DNA from: JASGKO01 sp049840595
GTDB taxonomy: Bacteria; Verrucomicrobiota; Verrucomicrobiia; Chthoniobacterales; Chthoniobacteraceae
Reading direction: 5' to 3'
Assembly: GCA_049840595.1 (NCBI GenBank)
Contig: JASGKO010000021.1
Coordinates: 62,001 to 126,000 of the forward strand
DNA length: 64,000 nucleotides
Below are positions 23,972 to 33,480 of the stretch, one piece after another. Position 1 is the stretch's first letter. Each line of letters starts with the position of its first letter. The position numbers and the translations under genes were made by a program. The notes beneath the pieces are model-generated. The model was given only the letters and a program-made list of their open reading frames with translations. It was not told where the DNA came from and did no database searches.

Positions 23972-25170
23972 CTAGTCTCCACCAGGACCACCGCCGCGTC
24001 CACCACCACCACCACCACCACCACCGCCCCCGCCAAACCCACCTGGGCCACCCCCGCCAAAACCCCCACCTCCGAACCCACCCGGTCCCCCAAAGCCGCC
24101 ACCCCGCTGGGTCGCGGTCTGGATTTCCGTCGGGTTCGCTCCCGCTGCAGCCAGATCCGTCTTCGCCTGATCCGCACCTTCCGACTGTGATAACGTCCGA
24201 TACAGACTCCGGATGCTGGAAGCTCCGGTCATCGGGACTGGTCACCGAGGAAAGCATCTTGAGCGCCGTCGTCGGGTCCTGACCCGCCGTCTGCCGGATG
24301 TAACTGGCCGTGGCCGAGCCGTAATTCGCCGTCCCCTGCAAGGTGCTCAACAGCGCCGCCGCATCCGTCGGGCTCAACGAGCGCATGATGTTCTGGTATG
24401 CCTGCGCCTGTGCCGTCGGATCGCTGATCGAAGCCGCTTCGGCTTCCGCCGTCCGCGGATCAATCTTCGCCATCTGCCCCACGATGCTAGAAATGGCCGA
24501 GGCCTGATCCTGCCCCTGCAATGCACTCTTCGCGTACGCCAGCGCGCTCTGCGGATCATGCTGTGCCCAGTTGTTCATCGCCGTCTGGATCAACTGCGAG
24601 CGATCGGAAGCTCGCAGGCTGGCTCATCGCATAGCCAATCGCCGCCGTGGGATTCGATTGCGACCACTGGTTGATCGCCATCTGCATCGCGCGCGCCGCG
24701 TCCTGCGCATTCGGCAGGGCCTTGGCCAGCGAGAGCGCCGTCACCGGATCCGTCTCGGCCAGGCGACCGATCAAGGCCGAGGAAAGCATCCCCTGCTCGC
24801 GACCGGTCGTGAATTGCTTGATATCCGCCAGCGCCTGCGGGATCTGCGACGGATCGAGCTTCTGGAGCAGTGCAAAAATCTGGCCGAAGCGCTGGCGCAT
24901 GTTGCCGCTCGTATCCGCCAGCAGCTTCTTCAATTCGTCGTCAAACTCCCCGGCCGAAAGCGTGAGCTTCGCATCCGCCGTCGGAGTGGCCGAGCCGGTC
25001 GGCTTCGCCTGCGTAATCATCGGCGTGGACGCTGCCGTCGGCGCCGGAGTCGCCACGGCGACCACCGGGGTCACGGGCAGGTCGCCCGGGCCGGGACGTC
25101 CGATAAAGTAGCCGGTCGTCACCCCTACGAAGAAGAGGGCGCCGCCAATCATAATGTAGCGTATGATCAT
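23972..25170 (-). CDS. Helical-repeat membrane protein with poly-Gly tail (two frameshifts)
   Basis: About 399 residues after correction. An N-terminal membrane segment (YIMIGGALFFVGVTTGYFIG) precedes a Thr/Pro/Ala linker. An alpha-repeat region follows with units like AINQWSQSNPTAAIGYAM and AMNNWAQHDPQSALAYAKSA, a WxxxDPxxA-type repeat. The tail is extreme Gly-rich (FGGPGGFGGGGFGGGGPGGF). Two extra bases, near 24608 and 24220, break it; removing one base at each yields QPASSDRSQL and DDRSSSIRSLY in a single frame. Both sites restore GAGCTC. Likely a periplasmic scaffold; function unknown. Confidence 0.65.
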
Positions 25171-25260
25171 AAATGGGGTGTGGTTGGTCGCGTAATTTGT
25201 CGTTAACGATCACGGGTGAAACCCGCGTTGCGTGCCGTGGTTGCAAAATTATCAATTCCC

Positions 25261-25452
25261 TTACAATTCCCCTTTAGCAACCTTCCCCAACCACTCTTCA
25301 GGAAGCCCTGGAAGGGCGTCGGAAATAAGCCGGTGGTGAAAATCACCGGAACCCGAAACCAAAAAATCTGCGTCCGGAGGGCCGTTGGAAACTACCGTCA
25401 CAATGGAGGCGCGCTCCCCTTCCTCAACAACCCTCCGAAACTCTTCAGCCAT
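25261..25452 (-). CDS. Doubtful short ORF
   Basis: 63 residues, EEFRRVVEEGERASIVTVVS then GPPDADFLVSGSGDFHH. It could be a remnant of a larger gene or a chance frame in the gap between the repeat protein and the ABC genes. No homologous motif is evident. Confidence 0.25.
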   Translation of the reverse strand: MAEEFRRVVEEGERASIVTVVSNGPPDADFLVSGSGDFHHRLISDALPGLPEEWLGKVAKGEL

Positions 25453-25512
25453 CGAAAACAGGCTCCCACGCTCCTATCTTTTAACTTCTAACTCGTAATT
25501 TTTAACTTCCCC

Positions 25513-26243
25513 TCAATACCGCAGAATCTTCGCCAGAAATCCCCGGGTCGGCTCCTGTCGCGGATTCTCAAACAATTCCTCGCCCGCCGCCGTTTCCACA
25601 ATCTTCCCGCCCGCCAAAAACGCCACCTGATCCCCTACCCGGCGGGCAAAGCTCATCTCGTGCGTCACGAGCACGAAATCGCGCCCTTCCTGCTTGAGTT
25701 CCTCGATCACCGCCAGCACCTCCGCCGTCATCTCGGGATCGAGCGCACTCGTCGGCTCGTCGAAAAGCAGCAGCCGCGGCTTGATCGCAATCGCCCGGGC
25801 AATCGCCACCCGCTGCTGCTGCCCGCCGCTCAGCGCCCCCGGCTTCTTGTGCGCATGCTCCGCCAGCTTGAACCGCTCCAACGCCGCCCGCGCCGCCGCC
25901 TCGCAGCCGCCCGCCCCAGGCCATGCACCTTCTCCAGCGGCAGCATTACATTCTGCAACGCCGTGAGGTGCGGAAAAAGATTGTAGGCCTGGAAGACCAC
26001 GCCGAGGTTGCGCCGCCAGTCGCGCCGCTTCTTTTCTTCAGCGCCCAGCCGGGTCCCGTCGATTTCCACCGTCCCGGCCTCGGGAATCACCAACCCGGCG
26101 AGAATGCGCAGCAGGGTGGACTTCCCGCCCCCCGAGGGTCCGATCAGCACCAGCGACTGCGCCTTTTCCAAGTGCAGCGACACCCCGTCCAGCACCCGGT
26201 GGGTGCCATACTGCTTGGTGAGATTTTCCAGGTGCAGCTCCAT
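25513..26243 (-). CDS. Polar amino acid ABC transporter ATPase (frameshifted)
   Basis: A GlnQ/HisP-type ATPase of about 243 residues. Intact motifs: Walker A LIGPSGGGKSTLLR, Q-loop VVFQAYNLFPHLTAL, signature LSGGQQQRVAIARA, Walker B LLLFDEPTSALDPE, and H-loop VLVTHEMSFARR. It energises uptake of polar amino acids. After KVHGLGRAAA the frame breaks at about 25902; adding one base (restoring CTGCAG) rejoins EAAARAALERFKLAEHAHKK. The permease gene lies 8 bases upstream on the same strand. No binding protein gene is adjacent, so substrate identity is open. Confidence 0.85.
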
Positions 26244-26251
26244 GCGGTTCC

Positions 26252-26992
26252 TTAATTTTCAAAGCGCAGCTTGCGCTCCAGCGCCTGCGTCCAGAGCGAG
26301 ATCGGCAGAGTGATGACGAGATAGCCCAGCGCGAGTGGCAGATAGCTCTCCAGCGCATTGAAGGTGTAGCTGTTCACATTCTGCGCGTTCAAGGTGAACT
26401 CGCTGATCCCGATGATCGAAAGCAGCGAACTATCCTTCACCAGCGAAGCGAACTGGCCGGCCAGCGGCGGCAGGCTCTGCCGGATTGCCTGCGGCGCGAT
26501 CACGTAACGGTAGATCTGCGCCGTCGAAAGCCCGATCGCCCGCGCGCTCTCCCATTGCGACCCCGCAATCGACTCGATCCCCGCCCGCACGATCTCACTA
26601 ATATAGGCACCGCTGAAGCCCGACAAAATCAACACTCCGGCAATAAAACGGTCGGTAATCCCCACCTGATCGAACACCCCGTAGAACAGCACCAGAATCT
26701 GCACCAGCAACGGCGTCCCGCGAATCAGTTCCACATAAATCCGGCACACATCGCGGACGAACGTCCACGGACACCGCCGCCCCATCGCCAGCAGGACTCC
26801 GACCAGCGTGCTACATCCCAGCGAAGCCCCCGAGAGCGCGAGCGTCAGCAGCCAGCCCTGCCAGAACATCTGCCGATAACCCCACACCGGTCCCCAGTGC
26901 ACCGCCATCGCCCGGAGCGAAAAATAAAGCACCCCGGCAAACAGCAGCAGGGCCAGAAGGAAATGAAGCAGGCGTCTTATTTTCGGTGCCAC
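26252..26992 (-). CDS. Polar amino acid ABC transporter permease
   Basis: About 247 residues if it begins at GTG 26992 (VAPKIRRLLHFLLALLLF); a TTG at 27028 in the same frame is an alternative, and no good ATG exists. Five to six membrane helices (LLTLALSGASLGCSTLVGVL, YVELIRGTPLLVQILVLFYG, FIAGVLILSGFSGAYISEIV) and the HisMQ EAA-loop (WESARAIGLSTAQIYRYVI, with APQAIRQSLPPL) are clear. It forms the channel for the ATPase encoded next. GC-rich overlap with other frames is strong here but the helices settle the frame. Confidence 0.85.
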   Translation of the reverse strand: MAPKIRRLLHFLLALLLFAGVLYFSLRAMAVHWGPVWGYRQMFWQGWLLTLALSGASLGCSTLVGVLLAMGRRCPWTFVRDVCRIYVELIRGTPLLVQILVLFYGVFDQVGITDRFIAGVLILSGFSGAYISEIVRAGIESIAGSQWESARAIGLSTAQIYRYVIAPQAIRQSLPPLAGQFASLVKDSSLLSIIGISEFTLNAQNVNSYTFNALESYLPLALGYLVITLPISLWTQALERKLRFEN

Positions 26993-27099
26993 TCCCCGCA
27001 GCCTGCGCAATCCCGCCCCGCATCGCAAGCCTGCGCATCACCTCTTCTGCCGACCAACCCCCGTGACATCCCACCGCGCTCGCGCTAGCGTGCCCGGCC

Positions 27100-27639
27100 A
27101 TGTTCATCGCCCACCTGCCCGCCGGCTATGCCTTGTGGCACAGCCTCGGGCTTTCCGATTCTCCCATCCTCGCCGCGCGGGAGCGCCGGCCGGTGCTGGC
27201 CGTTTTCCTCGTCGCGAGCGTCTTCCCGGATGTGGACCTCCTTTACTTCTACCATTTCGACCCCCGGCGCCTGCAGCACCACTATTATTGGACGCACCTG
27301 CCGGTCTTTTGGCTGGCGGTCTTTGCCGTGGGCATGTTCACCGCGGCCCTCTACCAGCAGCGGCGGCTGGCCCTGCTGGTCAGCGCATTCTCGGCGGGGG
27401 CCCTCCTGCACCTCATCCTCGACACCCCGTTCGGCGGCATCGCCTGGCTCTACCCGTTTTCGGACAAACTCTTCGCCCTGGTGACGACTCCCGACCCCCG
27501 TCGCCCCTGGTATTTCGATTTCTTTCTCCACTGGACGTTTTTGGTCGAGCTCGCCCTCTGCGGCTGGGCCGCGTGGGTCTTCCATCGCCGCCATTGGCAA
27601 AAAACACCGCCGCCCACCCCTTCAGAACCCTCTCTGTAA
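27100..27639 (+). CDS. Membrane-bound metal-dependent hydrolase family (YdjM/DUF457-like)
   Basis: 179 residues. The motif set of the LexA-regulated, membrane-bound hydrolase family is visible: FIAHLPAGYALWH, SVFPDVDLLYFY, HHYYWTHLPVFWL and GALLHLILDTPFGG, together offering His and Asp metal ligands. Four membrane helices are predicted. The family acts at the inner membrane and the substrate is not known. Divergent from the amino acid permease. Confidence 0.8.
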   Translation: MFIAHLPAGYALWHSLGLSDSPILAARERRPVLAVFLVASVFPDVDLLYFYHFDPRRLQHHYYWTHLPVFWLAVFAVGMFTAALYQQRRLALLVSAFSAGALLHLILDTPFGGIAWLYPFSDKLFALVTTPDPRRPWYFDFFLHWTFLVELALCGWAAWVFHRRHWQKTPPPTPSEPSL

Positions 27640-27755
27640 GGCAATCCACCCTGTTATCATTTGATCTTGACGATCTTGCGCAAACCGGCATGATTCCGCC
27701 CGATTTTGGACTGAACAAACACTAAACTTGTCTAAATCCTGATACTTTAAGTCGA

Positions 27756-29244
27756 ATGGGTCATTTCATTTGGGCTGCTGTCTACACTACGATCATCGCT
27801 GGAATGTCCCTCTACGGCATTCACCGTTACGTCATTCTTTACCTTTACTGGAAGAATCGGAAGCGCGTGCCACAGCCCACGCAACACTTCGCCGAGCTCC
27901 CGCAAGTCACGGTTCAGCTTCCCATCTTTAACGAATTCTTCGTCGTCGAACGCCTCCTGGAATCGGTGAGCCTGCTCGATTACCCGAAGGATCGCCTGCA
28001 AATCCAGGTCCTCGACGACTCCACCGACGACACCCGCGAGCTGGTGCAGACCGAGGTGGCCAAACTCGCCGCCCGGGGCTACGACGTCGAGACTCCGCCA
28101 TCGCGTGGATCGCACCGGCTTCAAGGCCGGCGCCCTCGATGAAGGCATGGCCAGCGCCAAGGGCGACTACATCCTCATCCTCGACGCCGATTTCGTGCCG
28201 CCTGCCGACCTCCTGCAGCGCACCATCCATTTCTTCACCAACGAAAACACCGGCATGGTGCAGACCCGCTGGGGCCACCTGAACCGCGACTACTCGCTCC
28301 TCACCCGCGTCCAGGCCCTCTACATCGACGCCCACTTCGTCCTCGAGCAGACCGCCCGCAGCCGCAGCGGTCGTTTCTTCAACTTCAACGGCACCACCGG
28401 CATCTGGCGCAAGTCCTGCATCGTCGATGCCGGCGGCTGGCAGCACGACACGCTCACCGAGGATCTCGACCTGAGCTACCGCGCGCAGCTCGAGGGCTGG
28501 CGCTTCGTTTACCTCAACGACGTGGTCACCCCGGCGGAACTCCCCGTGGAAATCAACGGCTTCAAATCGCAGCAACACCGCTGGGCCAAGGGCTCGGTGC
28601 AGACCTGCCTGAAGCTCCTGCCCGCCCTCTGGCGCAGCAAGCTCCCCTTCATGCTCAAGGTGGAAGGCACCGCGCATCTTACCTCCTACTTCATCAGCCT
28701 CCTGCTGGTCGTTTACTGCCTCCTCATCTGGCCCACGCTCACCCCCGTGCACCACAGCTGGCTGCATGCAATCTTGATCGATGCCCCGATGTTCCTCATC
28801 ACCTCGATCCCGTTCATCCTCTACTACCTGATGGCGCAGAAGCAGCTCAACCCCCGCGGCTGGGTGCGGGAGCTCGTGCTGGTCCCCTTCATGATCTCGA
28901 TCGGCGTCGGCGTCTCGCTCAACAACACACGCGCCGTGCTTGAGGCCCTCTTCCGCCACGAGAGCCACTTCATCCGCACGCCGAAGTACGGCATCAACGC
29001 CAAGGGCCAGAGCTGGCGCCGGGGCCGTTACTCGCCGCTCAAGTCCATCCTCATCGCGGTGGAAATCCTTTTCGCGGGCTACTTTATGGGCCTCACCTAT
29101 CACGCCTGGGATGAAAAAAACTACAGTTCGCTGCTCTTTTTGATTCTCTTTACGAGCGGATTCCTTTATGTCGCCTTCAAGTCCATCGCCCAATGGCTGC
29201 CAAAATTGGGCGAACGAGCCCCTCAGGATGCCGTTCCGGCCTAG
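27756..29244 (+). CDS. Cellulose-synthase-like family 2 glycosyltransferase (frameshifted)
   Basis: About 495 residues after repair. An N-terminal helix (VYTTIIAGMSLYGIHRYVIL) precedes the GT2 domain: QVTVQLPIFNEFFVVERLLE, VLDDSTDDT, LILDADFVPP (metal-binding DxD), LTEDLDLSYR and the QQHRWAKGS (QxxRW) motif. C-terminal membrane helices follow (FISLLLVVYCLLIWPTL, FLITSIPFILYYLMAQK). The break is at 28092: removing one A restores GAGCTC and gives DVELRHRVDRTGFKAGAL. Such enzymes polymerise or elongate beta-glycans or glycolipids across the inner membrane. No partner subunit is adjacent. Confidence 0.85.
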
Positions 29245-29296
29245 AAAAGCATAATTTACTTGCATCGGCACGGTTGATGCTGGATTGCTTGCCACG

Positions 29297-30016
29297 ATGA
29301 TGTTGAGAAAACTCGCTGCTATTTTTTTCCTAGCGTGCACCACGATCACCACGTGGGCTGGAGTTGACTCGACTCGCAGCGTTTTCATCAGCATTCCCGA
29401 CCAGCGCCTCGTGCTGGTGGAAAACGGCAAAACGATTGCCAAATATCCCGTCTCCACCTCCCGCTACGGAGTGGGCGATAGCTGGCGCAGCTACTGCACG
29501 CCACTCGGCACGCTCGAAGTCGTGCAAAAAATCGGTGCCAAGGCCCCGCTCGGCGGCGTTTTCAAGCACCGCCAGTTCACGGGTGAAGTTTTGCAGCCCA
29601 ATGCCGCCGGACGCGACCCGATCGTGACCCGCATCATGTGGCTCAACGGCATGGAAAGCGGCAACCAGCACGCCTACCAGCGCGGCATTTACATCCACGG
29701 CACCCCGGTCGAGAACCTGATCGGCACGCCCGCCAGCTACGGCTGCATCCGCATGCGCTCCAAAGATGTGGTCTCCCTCTTCGATGCGCTCCCGCTCGGC
29801 ACCAGGGTGACCATTCTTGCCCAGCCGATCCGCAAGATTCTCGCCGAGCTGCGCAACCTGCCCGCCGCTCCTGCACCCAAGACCATCGCCGCCACGACTC
29901 CCGCCGCCACCAAGCCTGCGCCTGACAAAGCGGCCAAGCCCGCCAAAGCGAGCACCGCCAGCAGCACCGCCTCCACTACGATCAAGTCCAGCAAGCTCCT
30001 CGCTCGCGCGAACTGA
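29297..30016 (+). CDS. L,D-transpeptidase (YkuD domain) with Ala/Lys-rich tail
   Basis: 239 residues from the first of two adjacent ATGs at 29297; an upstream TTG is less likely. Signal peptide (LAAIFFLACTTITTWA), then the YkuD domain with SIPDQRLVLVENGKTIAKYP and the active site HGTPVENLIGTPASYGCIRM, whose Cys is the nucleophile. The last 60 residues are a basic Pro/Ala/Lys tail (KPAPDKAAKPAKAS) that may bind peptidoglycan or another wall polymer. It cross-links or anchors peptides on the cell wall in the periplasm. Stand-alone gene. Confidence 0.9.
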   Translation: MMLRKLAAIFFLACTTITTWAGVDSTRSVFISIPDQRLVLVENGKTIAKYPVSTSRYGVGDSWRSYCTPLGTLEVVQKIGAKAPLGGVFKHRQFTGEVLQPNAAGRDPIVTRIMWLNGMESGNQHAYQRGIYIHGTPVENLIGTPASYGCIRMRSKDVVSLFDALPLGTRVTILAQPIRKILAELRNLPAAPAPKTIAATTPAATKPAPDKAAKPAKASTASSTASTTIKSSKLLARAN

Positions 30017-30250
30017 TTGGCGCAGCGCATTTAGCGCGAAGCCTGCATTGTAGAAAAGATCCACGCCATGGCCAGCGAGGTTTCAGCCTCGTGCGATCTG
30101 TAACCGAGGGGCAACGCAGGGCTGCCCCATTCTGCTCTCAACGCACCTCGGTCGTTTTTTTCACCGGCTCTAATTGGCTGGCTTTCCGAAAAAAATTGCC
30201 AATTTCCCCAAGGAACCTTTACTCCCGTTCGTTGAGAAAGAGGCATGCTT

Positions 30251-32092
30251 ATGAATTCACTCCGGCTGGTCGGTCTTTTAGTTCTCCTCGCGGTCACAAA
30301 AACCCTCGGCCAGGATTCGAGTCCCTCGGCCCTCATCCGCTCCACCTGGGTCGCTCGCGCCCAGATGCCGGTGCCCGAAGGAGCACGGCTCACCGTCTCA
30401 TTTGATCGTCCGGAATATTTTCTCGGCGAAAATGTTTTGCTCCAGTTCGTCCTCGAAAATACCGGCACCAAACCATTCCGGGCCAATTTCGGTGGCGATT
30501 ATCGGGGGAGCGACCGAAGCCTGCGCTTTGAGGTCGTCGCCCGAAATGTCGATGGAAAGGTAATGCCCGAAACCGATTTGGACCCCAACTGTTTCGGCGG
30601 GATGGAGGGCTGGGAACAACTGGAGCCCGGGAAAAAATACGTCGTTTCCCTGCCCTTGATGAGCTATTGCCGGATCGATCAGCCAGGCCGCTACACCATC
30701 CGCGCCACCCACGATCTCGGCTGGAAAAGCGGTGATCGGAAAGTCCCGGTGGCAGAGACGACCGTCACTTTCAAAATGCCCAATGCAAAGCAGGCCGAGC
30801 AAATCATTACGCAGATGGAAAAGCTTTCCGACCCAGGGTCGGGTGCTTCAGGCACCAAATCGGCTGACTATGCCGATTTTCGCTGCCTTCGACTCCCCAT
30901 TTACCTGAATCCTCTCGTTGCCCGGGTCAAAAAGGGCGATCAAAAGGCTTTGACTGGACTTGAAGAAATTCCCACCCCGGAAGCCACCCAGGCCTTGATC
31001 GATCTGGCCAGCCAGCCCGATCCAGCGCAAAGCCTGGCAGTTGCCCAATCCCTCGCCAGTCGTCTCCCGGACCCCGAATTCAATGGTGGCCTTCCGTCCC
31101 GTGGTCCCGCCGTCTTTTTGGGCACGGACAATCGCCAGCAGCTCTCCACCCAGTCCTGGCCGCCGGCTTTCGCCGACGCCGTTCGGAAGCTCGCGCTCAA
31201 GTTTCTGGCTCGTAAAGACACCGAGGCGATGGATTGCGGGGCAGTGATGATCCAGGCCGTGGGGACTCCGGAAGATGCCCCCGCAGTGTTCGCAACTCTG
31301 GAGAAAGCGTTGCAGTCGCCGGATCAGTTCGACCATCGCCGCCATGGCAGCCCGGCCTTCGCCTACCTCCCTTCGCCCTTCGCCGAACTCCTGCGTGCGT
31401 CCAACATGCTTTACAACCGGGGTTATTACTCGGCCGGGCTCAGCGGCGATGGCCAGATTACGGCCTATTTCGCACATTGGACCCAGGAATCGCCGCACCG
31501 CCCGGACGACTGGCTGGAAAACGAAAGGGCCTTCGGAAATAGCTCCCAATACGCCATTCGGCAAACCGCCCTGCAATCCATCCCCACGCCATTCCCGGAC
31601 TCCTGCCTGCCACTCGTCCAACGGGGGCTGAATGATCCGGATATCGGCGTGTGCATGACCGCCTGCGCGATTGTCGGCAAATCAGGCCGCAAAGAATTTT
31701 ACCAGCCGCTCTGGCAACTCATTGTCACGGAAAGCGATCCATCGCTGCTCGAGGCGGCCAGCAATGCCGCCGTCGCGCTTGGGGGTGGATACGAACTCTA
31801 CGCCGCTTGGGCCGATCGAATGGCCGATCAGGACCTGCAATCGGCTGCCTTCGGTTGTCTGGATCAAATTTTTGCGGGCCAGATCTCCGGCAGCGGGGGA
31901 AACGGCGTCTCCCGTTCCGAGCGCATCGCCATTCGTGATGCGTGGCGGAAATTTCTCTCCGCCCACGAAGCCGAAATTCGCGCGGGGAAAAAGTTCAAGG
32001 TGAACGACCCCGCCGTCCCGCTCGAACTTTTCGGGAAAGCTCACTCCATTTCCTTCAGAGATGGAACGCATTGGCCTCCCAATAGTAATTGA
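30251..32092 (+). CDS. Large secreted protein of unknown function
   Basis: 613 residues starting at ATG 30251, which sits 7 bases after GAAAGAGG and just before the signal peptide (LRLVGLLVLLAVTKTLG); another ATG lies six bases upstream. An N-terminal beta domain (TVSFDRPEYFLGENVLLQFV, PGRYTIRATHDLGW) resembles alpha-2-macroglobulin/intracellular proteinase-inhibitor-like folds. Then comes a helical repeat region with HEAT-like units (TPEATQALIDLASQPDPAQS, LLEAASNAAVALGGGYELY). Likely periplasmic or extracellular. Convergent with 32101-33069. Confidence 0.7.
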   Translation: MNSLRLVGLLVLLAVTKTLGQDSSPSALIRSTWVARAQMPVPEGARLTVSFDRPEYFLGENVLLQFVLENTGTKPFRANFGGDYRGSDRSLRFEVVARNVDGKVMPETDLDPNCFGGMEGWEQLEPGKKYVVSLPLMSYCRIDQPGRYTIRATHDLGWKSGDRKVPVAETTVTFKMPNAKQAEQIITQMEKLSDPGSGASGTKSADYADFRCLRLPIYLNPLVARVKKGDQKALTGLEEIPTPEATQALIDLASQPDPAQSLAVAQSLASRLPDPEFNGGLPSRGPAVFLGTDNRQQLSTQSWPPAFADAVRKLALKFLARKDTEAMDCGAVMIQAVGTPEDAPAVFATLEKALQSPDQFDHRRHGSPAFAYLPSPFAELLRASNMLYNRGYYSAGLSGDGQITAYFAHWTQESPHRPDDWLENERAFGNSSQYAIRQTALQSIPTPFPDSCLPLVQRGLNDPDIGVCMTACAIVGKSGRKEFYQPLWQLIVTESDPSLLEAASNAAVALGGGYELYAAWADRMADQDLQSAAFGCLDQIFAGQISGSGGNGVSRSERIAIRDAWRKFLSAHEAEIRAGKKFKVNDPAVPLELFGKAHSISFRDGTHWPPNSN

Positions 32093-32100
32093 TTCGGCAC

Positions 32101-33069
32101 CTACTTCGCGGTAATCCCCAGGTCGAGCGTATCCGTCTTCGACGAATCGTTCCCCGAGGTGGCGGTCAGCGTGCTGGAGGTCGTTGCACCACTCGTCGCG
32201 GAATCGTTCGTAATCGTCCACAGCAGCTTCGTCGTCTTCAAGGTCGGGAGACTCGGGAGCGCAGCGGAGGTCGTGGAAGAATCCAGCAACGCCGTGCTGC
32301 TCCCTTTCACCGTCACGGTCTGCGAGAAGCCAGTCGCCAGGGTCGGGACGGACAGGGTGAACGTGTCGGCCTGCGAGCTGTCGTTCTGAATCGTCACCGG
32401 GATGGTGACGCTCTTGCCCGGCGCGAGCTTCAAATTCAGCGAGCCGCCCGCGGTCCCCTTCCCGATCACCTTTCCAGTCGCGCTGGTCATATAGAGATCG
32501 GGATCGGCATCCGTATCCACATTGACGGCGATTTGCGAGCCGCTGTCGAAGACCAGCGTGGGCGAGCCACCGGTAAAAAAGGAAAAGCCCAGTAGCTTCG
32601 TCTTGAAGCCGCACAACCCATCCGTCGTAATCCCCGCCCGCAGCGAAACCACTCCCGAAACCGTAAAGACCCCGTATTTGAAGTGACCCCGCTTCGTCAC
32701 CGAGACCACAGTGAAGGGAAGCTTGCCACCGGGATTGTAGAGGCGCCCGCTCAGGAAAGCGTCCGGATTCTTCACCCCGAGCGTCTCCAGAACATCCGAA
32801 AGCTGCGTGCCCGAAGGAACATAACTGGCGAGAATCCCCGTCCCGTGCACCGTCCCGGTGATCTCGTAGTCATACACCGTCGAGGCATCGATACTGTTCG
32901 CGCTATAAACCGTCGGCGGCTTCCCGCTTTTGATCTCCACCCCGCTCAAATCAATCGTCACCGAGGAGTCGGCCCGGACGATTGGCCCGGAAAAAGCGGA
33001 TAGCAGCGCCGCGCCACCGAACAAGAGGGAACGCAGCAGCACGGAGGAAGGAGTTTTGGAATGGCGCAT
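32101..33069 (-). CDS. Secreted beta-rich protein
   Basis: 322 residues from MRHSKTPSSVLLRS, chosen because a signal peptide (LLFGGAALLSAFSGPIVRA) follows directly; a longer frame upstream has no signal. The mature chain is beta-rich and Ser/Thr-heavy, with SVTIDLSGVEIKSGKPP, VYDYEITGTVHGTGILASYV and a C-terminal immunoglobulin-like segment (LAPGKSVTIPVTIQNDSSQA). The closing part resembles NEW3/CARDB-like extracellular modules. Function unknown; surface or secreted location likely. Confidence 0.65.
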   Translation of the reverse strand: MRHSKTPSSVLLRSLLFGGAALLSAFSGPIVRADSSVTIDLSGVEIKSGKPPTVYSANSIDASTVYDYEITGTVHGTGILASYVPSGTQLSDVLETLGVKNPDAFLSGRLYNPGGKLPFTVVSVTKRGHFKYGVFTVSGVVSLRAGITTDGLCGFKTKLLGFSFFTGGSPTLVFDSGSQIAVNVDTDADPDLYMTSATGKVIGKGTAGGSLNLKLAPGKSVTIPVTIQNDSSQADTFTLSVPTLATGFSQTVTVKGSSTALLDSSTTSAALPSLPTLKTTKLLWTITNDSATSGATTSSTLTATSGNDSSKTDTLDLGITAK

Positions 33070-33243
33070 GGACGGCAATGGTTGATCGTTTGGTTTAAAC
33101 TCAATGAATACCCAGGGGGGCTTCGCGGAATCCGTATCGATGAAGCACACCCCACACCTGGGTGCATCATCCCGGGTGTTCCCACGCGGGTCAATCCAAT
33201 TCCCATTTCCCACGCCAAGACCACTCCGCCCCTCGTCCGTCGG

Positions 33244-33430
33244 CGCGCTCTCGCCACAGCCCTGTGAACCGTTGGGGAAATGGTTCCATCAGACAAAGAT
33301 TTTCTGACCGATGAACAGGATGGCAAAATTCCAAATCCCCCAGACACTTACTCATCCTGTAAATCCTGTTCATCCTGCCCAAAATTCCGCTTTCTCCCCC
33401 AACGGCTCACAGGGCCGTGGCGAGAGCGCG
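33244..33430. repeat. Large composite inverted repeat with nonamer core
   Basis: Arms of 34 bases at 33244-33277 and 33397-33430 match with two mismatches (left starts GCGCTCTCGCCACAG; right ends TGGCGAGAGCGC). Between them sits an ATCCTGTNN hairpin copy (33306-33321 and 33354-33380). The whole would fold into one long stem. The right arm motif ACAGGGCC recurs at 53535. It separates the two divergent-facing secreted protein genes. Confidence 0.8.
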
Positions 33431-33480
33431 ATTGGAAAATGAGGAGGTGCCCTCCCTTTGCGTAAAGTCCTCAACCCGGC

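Noticed and set aside
23995..24060. CCA triplet microsatellite as a regulatory repeat
   Set aside because: It is the antisense of the Gly-rich tail of the protein at 23972-25170 and is explained by coding.
24603..24613. GATCGGAAG, resembling a sequencing adapter
   Set aside because: Only nine bases match and the surrounding protein is continuous after removing one base, so contamination is not supported.
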